From Balneolaceae bacterium (lineage in GTDB: Bacteria > Bacteroidota > Rhodothermia > Balneolales > Balneolaceae): 5,258 nt of DNA. The stretch is from assembly GCA_007118525.1 (NCBI GenBank), contig SKRK01000021.1, positions 1 to 5,258 of the forward strand, written 5' to 3'. Positions 1 to 5,258 of the stretch are shown here, in pieces (the stretch's first letter is position 1; each line of letters begins with the position of its first letter). The translations under genes were made by a program, and so were the position numbers. The notes under the pieces were generated by a model. It saw only the letters and a list, made by a program, of their open reading frames with translations, was not told the DNA's origin and made no database searches.

Positions 1-87
1 ATTGAATAATCTATTTTAGAACAACTTATTTACTTTATATGCGTAAGTAGGTTTTTAATTATCTCTGCTAAAATTTTACGTTTTCTC

Positions 88-2355
88 TTGAACTTACGAA
101 TCATACTATTCATCGTATCTGGATTAGGTTTAGCAATCCAGGCCACTGCCCAGGATCGCGCATCCATTAACGGATATATTACCGACAGCCGTACCGGCGA
201 AACCCTTCTCTCGGCCAATATCGCACTGATCGAAATTAACCGGGGTACCTCCTCAAACAATTCCGGTTACTATAGCATCACCAACATCCCACCCGGTACT
301 TACACTCTTATGGCCACCTTTATCGGTTATCAGCGATTTGAAAAAGAGGTTACGCTCGAACCCGGCCAAAACCTTCGCTTAAATGTAGAATTAAACCCTG
401 CAGGTATTGAACTTGAAGAGCTTATCGTTGAATCGGAAGCAGATCGCGAGGAACAGAGAAATATTGGCCGGGCTCAGATTTCAACCCAGCTCATAAAAGA
501 GGTGCCATCTGTTTTGGAACCGGATGTATTCCGCTCTGTCCAATTACTGCCGGGGGTAAAGGCTGCCTCCGATTTCTCGAGCGGACTCTATGTGCGTGGC
601 GGCAGCCCGGATCAAACCCTGATACTCCTCGATGAAACCACGGTCTATAATCCAACTCACTTTTTCGGCTTCTTCTCAACATTTAATCCGGATGCAGTAA
701 AAGATGTACGTCTCTATAAAGGCGGATACCCGGCAGAATATGGCGGCCGGCTGGGTTCGGTACTGAGCGTATTTAACAAAGACGGAAACCGGAATGAAAC
801 CCGCGGTTCGGTCAGCCTTGGGCTGCTGGCTTCACGCGCATCCATTGAGGGCCCTTACAGCCGGGGATCATGGATGCTGGCAGTGAGACGGTCTACCCTG
901 GAACCGGTATTGGCCGTGCTTAGACAGAGCGTCGACAATGTACCCGACCTGTTTTATTTCTATGATATTAATGGAAAACTCAATTTTGACGCCTCCGACA
1001 ACGACAGGCTGTCACTGGCATTTTACTCAGGTACAGACGCCGTCTCATTTCCCTTTTTGGAGGATGCCTCTATTCGCCTCGACTACGGCAACCAAACTGT
1101 AAGTACCCAGTGGCGGCGAATTATTTCTGAGAAGCTATACAGCAAGTTAACCGTAACCGGTTCGCGCTATTTCAATGAGCCCAGGTTTTCCATTGCCGGC
1201 ACGCCTTTCGAGCGAAATAATGAGATCTTTGATTTCAGTTTTAAAGGTGACCTGGAGTATCTTCCCAATGAAAATCACTCCCTTTCTGCCGGTATCTGGT
1301 CCGGAATACTCACTCTTCGATTTCAGGACCGTTTCGATAATCAGACTACATTCAACAACCGCATTCAATCGACCTATCTCTCTGCATACATTCAGGATGA
1401 GTGGCGGCCAACCGATCGCTGGAAAATTACCACCGGATTGCGCCTTAGCACGTTTGCTGAAGGAGATTACCTCCGGCTCGAACCCCGAATGTCTGTAGAG
1501 CATCGTCTCACCCCGGACATTCGTCTTCAAGCGGCTTACGGCAGGTACTACCAATTCCTCACACTCATTACAAATGAAGCCTTTTCCGGGTTCGACATCT
1601 GGCTCACTACCGATAACGGGGTGCCTCCCTCCTATGGAGATCAGTTTGTACTGGCTGCCAAAACCACTCCTTTTGAAGGTTACGGATTCGACATTGAACT
1701 CTACTACCGAACCATGCGGGATCTCTTTGAGCTCGATCCCTTTATAAGCGACGCTTCAGGACTCGATTATGAAGAGCTCTTTCGGTTTGGGGAGGGGTTT
1801 GCCTATGGCCTTGAACTCTTTCTCGAAAAACAGACCGGAAGGCTTGGCGGATTTATCGGATACACCTATGGGATTACCCGCCGGAAATTTCCCGGTTTTA
1901 ATGCAGATGTGCTCGACAATACGCGGCAGGGTCGATTCTATCCACCTAAATACGATCGCACTCACGACCTCAATATTGTAACAAGCTATCAGCTCTCAAC
2001 CCGGTGGAGTACCGCCGCCGTATTCAGTTATGCAACGGGGCAGGCTTACACCGAACCTCTTGGCCGAACTCAGTTTGCCGGGGTACCCTGGGGAAGCGGT
2101 ATGCGTAATGCCTTCACGGTTGGTAATGTGAACGCCTCCAGGCTTCCATCCTATCACCGGCTGGATCTGTCATTCAGCCGCAAGGGTCGTTTTTTCAATC
2201 TCGGAGATGCAGAGTGGCAGTTTCAAATCATCAATGCCTATTCGCGCAGAAATATCTGGTTCTACAATTACGATTTTGATGAAAACCCGGTAGAACGAAG
2301 TGATGTCACGCTTCTGCCTATTATTCCATCCGTTTCATACACTGTTAACTTCTGA
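88..2355 (+). CDS. TonB-dependent outer-membrane receptor with N-terminal carboxypeptidase-regulatory-like domain
   Basis: This 755-aa protein is an outer-membrane active transporter that would import a ligand using TonB/ExbBD energy. Residues 1-22 look like a Sec signal peptide (short basic start MNLR, hydrophobic core, likely cleavage near ATAQ). Residues about 25-103 form a CarboxypepD_reg-like beta-sandwich (INGYITDSRTGE, then GYYSITNIPPGTYTL). A TonB-box-like segment LEELIVES lies at 109-116. The plug domain runs about 125-230 and includes YVRGGSPDQTLILLD (168-182), KGGYPAEYGGRLGSVLSV (211-228) and an LLPGV motif. The rest is beta-barrel with alternating aromatic strands, and it ends in SYTVNF with the C-terminal aromatic residue usual for BamA-inserted barrels. 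It is much shorter than SusC (about 1000 aa), so it is not a classical SusC. The start is TTG at 88: the frame is open back to a TAA at 7-9 but has no ATG or GTG giving a better signal peptide, and there is no Shine-Dalgarno sequence. It lies 5 bp upstream of the DUF4249-like lipoprotein gene. The family is certain; the ligand cannot be read from the sequence. Confidence 0.93.
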   Translation: MNLRIILFIVSGLGLAIQATAQDRASINGYITDSRTGETLLSANIALIEINRGTSSNNSGYYSITNIPPGTYTLMATFIGYQRFEKEVTLEPGQNLRLNVELNPAGIELEELIVESEADREEQRNIGRAQISTQLIKEVPSVLEPDVFRSVQLLPGVKAASDFSSGLYVRGGSPDQTLILLDETTVYNPTHFFGFFSTFNPDAVKDVRLYKGGYPAEYGGRLGSVLSVFNKDGNRNETRGSVSLGLLASRASIEGPYSRGSWMLAVRRSTLEPVLAVLRQSVDNVPDLFYFYDINGKLNFDASDNDRLSLAFYSGTDAVSFPFLEDASIRLDYGNQTVSTQWRRIISEKLYSKLTVTGSRYFNEPRFSIAGTPFERNNEIFDFSFKGDLEYLPNENHSLSAGIWSGILTLRFQDRFDNQTTFNNRIQSTYLSAYIQDEWRPTDRWKITTGLRLSTFAEGDYLRLEPRMSVEHRLTPDIRLQAAYGRYYQFLTLITNEAFSGFDIWLTTDNGVPPSYGDQFVLAAKTTPFEGYGFDIELYYRTMRDLFELDPFISDASGLDYEELFRFGEGFAYGLELFLEKQTGRLGGFIGYTYGITRRKFPGFNADVLDNTRQGRFYPPKYDRTHDLNIVTSYQLSTRWSTAAVFSYATGQAYTEPLGRTQFAGVPWGSGMRNAFTVGNVNASRLPSYHRLDLSFSRKGRFFNLGDAEWQFQIINAYSRRNIWFYNYDFDENPVERSDVTLLPIIPSVSYTVNF

Positions 2356-2360
2356 ATTCC

Positions 2361-3251
2361 ATGAATAGACTCTTTTTAATACTACCCTTTCTTCTGCTTG
2401 TTGCTGCCTGTGACATCTACAATCAGGATGAGTATGAGGAACTGGTTGTGGTTGAAGCTTACCTTATAGCCGGGCGAAGTCTGCCTGAAATCAAGATCAG
2501 CACCACTCTGCCGGTTGAACGCGAATATAGTTTTGAAAACGCAGCGCTAAGCGGAGCAAACATTCAAGTTGTACTGTTGGATGAGAACGGGAATGAAGAA
2601 GAGGTTTTTGGATATCTTTCCCTCACAGGGCGAAAGGGAGTTTACAGGCCGCAGTCGACTACCCAAACTATACTGCCAAGAAGAACCTATCGGCTTGATA
2701 TTGATTTCAATAACCGCCCGGACGTTATCACCGCTGTAACCACAATACCCGACCAGGTTCAGATTACAAATGCTGTAAGAGATACGGTTATCTATCAGTC
2801 GGATGAACAGCTCGAAATCCTGTTGGCACCTACTCAAAAGAGCCAGACTCAGAACATTTTTGTGTTTGATACCATTGCCGGTAAAGTTTCGATAGATAAT
2901 CTGACTCCTTTTTACAGAAGCCTGGTAGAGGATGGTGACACCGATTTAAGTGATTTGATAAAAAACTCATCCGGATTAATTAATGAAGCCAACTTCAACA
3001 TCAACCCTGACGGATCTATTCTGTTGAAATATCCGTGGATTGGCGTCGCTTTTTTTGAAGACAACCAGGTGGTTACCAACTCTGTGGATCGCAATTTGAC
3101 CCAACTGATCCGCTCACAGGACGTTCAGCTTGGCGGATCCACCCTCTCCCCCGGAGAAATCCCCAATCTGGTCTATAACATTGAGGGCGGCATCGGCATT
3201 TTTGGCAGCATCTCAAGCGATACCGTACAAACCTATTTCAAAAGGCCCTGA
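2361..3251 (+). CDS. DUF4249-like outer-membrane lipoprotein, partner of the TonB-dependent receptor
   Basis: This 296-aa protein has a lipoprotein signal peptide: MNR, a Leu-rich core, then the lipobox VAAC with the lipidated Cys at residue 17. An acidic stretch follows (DIYNQDEYEE, 18-27), which is compatible with surface-export signals described for Bacteroidota lipoproteins. The segment LVVVEAYLIAGRSLPEIKIS (28-47), then a beta-rich region with PVERE and SGANIQVVLLDENG, resembles the N-terminal half of DUF4249 proteins. These are predicted beta-sandwich lipoproteins often encoded next to TonB-dependent receptors. I recognise the family by pattern, not by a search. The 5-bp gap to the receptor gene implies co-transcription and a shared complex, by analogy with SusC/SusD, in which the lipoprotein captures or covers the ligand. 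The ATG at 2361 gives the signal peptide directly. Its stop codon (3249-3251) shares its last base with the first unit of the downstream repeat cluster, so the extreme C-terminus (YFKRP) may have been reshaped by that repeat. Confidence 0.8.
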   Translation: MNRLFLILPFLLLVAACDIYNQDEYEELVVVEAYLIAGRSLPEIKISTTLPVEREYSFENAALSGANIQVVLLDENGNEEEVFGYLSLTGRKGVYRPQSTTQTILPRRTYRLDIDFNNRPDVITAVTTIPDQVQITNAVRDTVIYQSDEQLEILLAPTQKSQTQNIFVFDTIAGKVSIDNLTPFYRSLVEDGDTDLSDLIKNSSGLINEANFNINPDGSILLKYPWIGVAFFEDNQVVTNSVDRNLTQLIRSQDVQLGGSTLSPGEIPNLVYNIEGGIGIFGSISSDTVQTYFKRP

Positions 3252-3286
3252 TTGGCGCAAGCAGTACACTGGCACAACAAACGATA

Positions 3287-3310
3287 TGGCGCAAGCGTCC
3301 CGCTTGTGCC
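3287..3310. repeat. Palindromic core, copy 1 (GC-rich hairpin)
   Basis: GGCGCAAGCG at 3288-3297 pairs with CGCTTGTGCC at 3301-3310 around a TCC loop (3298-3300). This gives a 10-bp stem with one G-T wobble (3291/3307). No T-run follows, so it is not a classical intrinsic terminator. Positions 3287-3308 are the perfect reverse complement of 3382-3403, so this copy can fold on itself or pair with copy 2 in a much longer stem. Confidence 0.85.
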
Positions 3311-3366
3311 CCCATTGCAAGCTTGTACCCACGTTATGCCCCTATACTTTTGAAGTCGCCTTTTCT

Positions 3367-3415
3367 CAAGCAGTACACTGTCACAAGCGGGACGCTTGCG
3401 CCAATGTACTGCTTG
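3367..3415. repeat. 49-nt symmetric imperfect palindrome (copy 2 of the core with flanking arms)
   Basis: Arms CAAGCAGTAC (3367-3376) and GTACTGCTTG (3406-3415) are perfect 10-bp inverted repeats. They enclose a second perfect inverted pair, CAAGCG (3384-3389) and CGCTTG (3393-3398), around a GGA loop (3390-3392). The spacers on the two sides are both 7 nt (3377-3383 and 3399-3405) and are partly complementary, so about 20 of 23 positions can pair. A competing stem is also possible between 3368-3382 and 3417-3431 (12 Watson-Crick pairs plus a short extension). The exact symmetry suggests a mobile or protein-recognised hairpin and not chance. Confidence 0.87.
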
Positions 3416-3505
3416 CGACAGTGTACTGTTTCACATAAAATCGTTTTTACGGCACTGATTTTTTCAGGATATTTAAGCACTCAATAAACCTTCAAACATA
3501 TCACA

Positions 3506-3958
3506 ATGATCATACCCATCGCCAGCGATCATGCAGGCTACGAAGCGAAAGAGGCTACAAAAAAGATAATTGAAGAACTTGGCCATATGCCGGTCGATTT
3601 TGGAACGCACTCTCCCGACTCAGTCGACTATCCCGACTTTGCCGTTCAGGTTGCAAAAAAGGTAAACTCCGGAGAACACGAGTCCGGAATTTTGATCTGT
3701 GGGAGCGGGCAGGGAATGTGTATGACGGCAAATAAGTTTCCAAATGTACGCGGCGCGCTTGTCTACTCTGTAGAAGTGGCTAAATTGTCTCGCCAACATA
3801 ACAATGCCAATATGCTTTGCCTGCCGGGACGTGAGTTAAATCCTGACCAGATCAAAGAAATACTGGAAGCCTGGTTAGATACCGAATTTGAAGGTGGCCG
3901 TCATGAGCGCCGTGTAAGTAAAATCCACACCTTAATAGATAAGTTAGCAGATAGATAG
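3506..3958 (+). CDS. rpiB: Ribose-5-phosphate isomerase B
   Basis: This 150-aa cytoplasmic enzyme interconverts ribose 5-phosphate and ribulose 5-phosphate in the non-oxidative pentose phosphate pathway. The length is normal for the RpiB/LacAB family. Visible active-site features match E. coli RpiB: SDHAG with Asp8 and His9; the ICGSGQG loop with the catalytic-base Cys65 and Ser67 (Thr in E. coli); SRQHNNAN with His98 and Asn99 for ring opening and binding; and GGRHERR with Arg132 and Arg136 for phosphate binding. Cys in the loop supports RpiB proper over the Mycobacterium-type enzyme, which uses a glutamate base. Allose-6-phosphate isomerase or LacAB activity is a less likely alternative, as there are no sugar-catabolic neighbours. 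ATG 3506 places the first beta-strand ([11 protein letters not shown]) as expected. The leader 3432-3505 is AT-rich with no Shine-Dalgarno sequence and no convincing promoter. The stop codon is one base from the glyA start. Confidence 0.96.
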   Translation: MIIPIASDHAGYEAKEATKKIIEELGHMPVDFGTHSPDSVDYPDFAVQVAKKVNSGEHESGILICGSGQGMCMTANKFPNVRGALVYSVEVAKLSRQHNNANMLCLPGRELNPDQIKEILEAWLDTEFEGGRHERRVSKIHTLIDKLADR

Positions 3959-3959
3959 A

Positions 3960-5258
3960 ATGAAATCATTGAAAGACCAGGATCCCGAGCTATTCGGATA
4001 CCTTGAGCAGGAAACCGAACGACAGAACTACAATTTTGAACTGATCGCCTCCGAAAATTTCGCGTCCAAAGCCACCATCTCCGCGATGGGGTCTGTACTG
4101 ACCAACAAATATGCCGAGGGATATCCCGGCAAGCGATACTACGGTGGCTGTGAGTTTGTGGATAAAGCTGAAGAGCTGGCCCGTGAACGCGCCAAAAAAC
4201 TGTTTAAGTGCGATTATGTAAATGTTCAGCCCCACTCGGGCGCTTCGGCCAATGCGGCTATCTACCTGGCATTTATGAAACCAGGCGAAACACTGCTCGG
4301 CCTCGACCTTGCTCATGGAGGCCACCTTACGCACGGGTCGCCCGTCAACTTCTCCGGCATCACCTATAACGCTGAATTTTATGGCGTGGAGAAAGAGACC
4401 GGCCGGATCGATATGGATAAGGTTCGTGAAAAAGCCAAAAAAGTTAAGCCAAAAATGATCTCCATTGGAGCAAGTGCTTATACAAGAGATTTTGATTACA
4501 AAACTTTTCGCGACATTGCCGATGAGGTTGGGGCTTTTCTCTGGATGGATATGGCGCATACCGCCGGACTGATTGCGGCCGGTGAACTGAATGATCCGCT
4601 TCCTGTCTGTGATGTGGTTTCCACAACCACCCATAAAACTCTTCGCGGTCCGCGAGGGGGGATGATTCTCGTTGGCAAAGACGGCGAGAACAAACTTGGA
4701 GTGGTTGCCAGAAAATCGGGCAGAACCAAGAACTGGAGTGAAGTTTTAGATTCGGCTGTTTTTCCGGGCAGTCAGGGCGGCCCCCTCATGCACGTGATTG
4801 CGGCAAAAGCTGTTGCATTCGGTGAGGCTCTGCAACCTGAGTTCATAACCTATCAGAAACAGGTAAAAATTAATGCCAAAGCTATGGCTGAGGAGTTTAT
4901 GGCCAAAGGTTATAACCTTGTCAGCGACGGAACAGACAATCATCTGATTCTTGTTGATCTGCGAAGTAAAGGACTGAACGGTCAAATTGCTGAGGAATCC
5001 CTCGACAGGGCCGGCATAACCGTAAATAAAAACATGGTGCCCTTCGATACAGAGAGCCCGTTTGTTACATCAGGAATACGAATTGGCACCCCTGCCCTCA
5101 CCACCCGTGGTTTCGGTGAGATTGAGTTCAAGGAGGTGGTGCGATTGATAGATACCGTACTGCAAAATCCGGAAGACGAGAGTGTTGCCGAATCGGTAAA
5201 AGCTGATGTCCGTGAGATGTGTGAAAACTTTCCGCTTTATGATTTCGTGACGGCTTAA
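3960..5258 (+). CDS. glyA: Serine hydroxymethyltransferase (PLP-dependent)
   Basis: This 432-aa cytoplasmic enzyme converts serine and tetrahydrofolate to glycine and 5,10-methylene-tetrahydrofolate, the main source of one-carbon units. Motifs in order: [10 protein letters not shown] (27-36); [15 protein letters not shown] (49-63) with active-site Glu53; [13 protein letters not shown] (88-100); [14 protein letters not shown] (117-130), carrying the PLP-stacking histidine region; [10 protein letters not shown] (195-204) with Asp197 for the pyridine nitrogen; [14 protein letters not shown] (221-234) with the Schiff-base Lys226; FPGSQGGP (268-275); and SGIRIGTPA (371-379) with the substrate-carboxylate Arg374. 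All key residues are present, so it should be active. Relative to E. coli GlyA there is an insertion of roughly 15-20 residues around 240-262, between the Lys226 region and SAVFPG, of the kind I associate with Bacteroidota-type enzymes. It starts 1 bp after the rpiB stop, so the two are likely translationally coupled. The gene is complete: TAA at 5256-5258 ends the window. Confidence 0.97.
   Translation: MKSLKDQDPELFGYLEQETERQNYNFELIASENFASKATISAMGSVLTNKYAEGYPGKRYYGGCEFVDKAEELARERAKKLFKCDYVNVQPHSGASANAAIYLAFMKPGETLLGLDLAHGGHLTHGSPVNFSGITYNAEFYGVEKETGRIDMDKVREKAKKVKPKMISIGASAYTRDFDYKTFRDIADEVGAFLWMDMAHTAGLIAAGELNDPLPVCDVVSTTTHKTLRGPRGGMILVGKDGENKLGVVARKSGRTKNWSEVLDSAVFPGSQGGPLMHVIAAKAVAFGEALQPEFITYQKQVKINAKAMAEEFMAKGYNLVSDGTDNHLILVDLRSKGLNGQIAEESLDRAGITVNKNMVPFDTESPFVTSGIRIGTPALTTRGFGEIEFKEVVRLIDTVLQNPEDESVAESVKADVREMCENFPLYDFVTA

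Larger units (their letters stand above)
3251..3431. repeat. Compound REP-like palindromic repeat cluster
   Basis: This intergenic stretch is built from recurring short motifs in both orientations. The motif CAAGCAGTACACTG occurs at 3258-3271 and 3367-3380; extended to 20 nt, the two copies (3258-3277, 3367-3386) differ at one base. The motif appears inverted as GTACTGCTTG at 3406-3415 and CAGTGTACTG at 3419-3428. A second, 22-nt core at 3287-3308 (starting TGGCGCAAGCG) has a perfect inverted copy at 3382-3403. ATTGGCGCAAGC at 3251-3262 is the exact reverse complement of 3394-3405. A degenerate unit containing GCAAGCTTGTAC sits at 3317-3328. Such arrays resemble REP/BIME elements, which are mobilised in trans by RAYT (IS200-like Y1) transposases; no transposase is encoded here and I see no GTAG tetranucleotide at the hairpin bases. 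Possible roles are transcript end protection or attenuation between the uptake operon and rpiB-glyA. The repeats themselves are seen directly; the REP assignment is inference. Confidence 0.85.

Noticed and set aside
12..19. TATTTTAG as a Bacteroidota-type -7 promoter box (TAnnTTTG) for the receptor gene
   Set aside because: It matches in part, but the -33 element would lie outside the window and such boxes are common by chance in AT-rich DNA. TATTTAAG at 3470-3477 before rpiB is weaker still.
3287..3310. Intrinsic terminator for the uptake operon
   Set aside because: The hairpin is strong but is followed by CCCATTGCAAGC with no T-run, so it does not meet the usual criterion; it is listed only as a repeat.
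3251..3431. CRISPR array
   Set aside because: Copies are few, occur in both orientations, and have irregular spacing without uniform spacers; there are no cas genes.
3130..3438. A 102-codon open frame across the end of the lipoprotein gene and the repeat cluster
   Set aside because: It overlaps the lipoprotein gene out of frame and its second half is translated repeat (words such as AQASRLC and HKRDACANV), which is typical of spurious ORFs through palindromic repeats.
3455..3467. Small hairpin CTGA/TCAG around a T-run before rpiB as a terminator
   Set aside because: The stem has only 4 bp and the T-run lies in the loop, not after the stem.
3990..4634. A 214-codon open frame on the minus strand inside glyA
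   Set aside because: It is antisense to a fully convincing SHMT gene, shows no recognisable domain, and is a shadow of glyA codon usage.

Overview
The window carries four complete genes, all on the + strand, in two pairs separated by a 254-bp intergenic stretch that contains a compound palindromic repeat. A TonB-dependent receptor with an N-terminal carboxypeptidase-regulatory-like domain, paired with a DUF4249-type lipoprotein, points to the Bacteroidota/Balneolota branch of the FCB group. The lack of clear Shine-Dalgarno sequences, the AT-rich leaders and the serine hydroxymethyltransferase with an internal insertion fit the same placement. A marine or halophilic Balneolota-like organism is my best guess, but this is inference from protein style, not from a marker gene.

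Layout: 1-87 is an AT-rich leader with no convincing promoter. 88-2355 encodes a 755-aa TonB-dependent outer-membrane receptor that starts at TTG. Five bases later, 2361-3251 encodes a 296-aa DUF4249-like lipoprotein. These two probably form one transcription unit and one outer-membrane uptake complex, with the receptor as channel and the lipoprotein as surface partner; the substrate is unknown. 3251-3431 is a cluster of REP-like inverted repeats starting at the stop codon of the lipoprotein gene. 3432-3505 is an AT-rich leader with nothing else clear in it. 3506-3958 is rpiB (ribose-5-phosphate isomerase B) and 3960-5258 is glyA (serine hydroxymethyltransferase), with a single base between them. 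The window ends on the last base of the glyA stop codon.

The second pair is housekeeping: RpiB interconverts the pentose phosphates that feed PRPP and nucleotide synthesis, and GlyA makes glycine and the one-carbon units that purine and thymidylate synthesis need. The first pair is accessory nutrient uptake. I see no sign of a new enzymatic or defence system. The least ordinary element is the intergenic repeat cluster: two copies of a 22-nt palindromic core in opposite orientation, plus arms of a second motif, which can fold into long hairpins.
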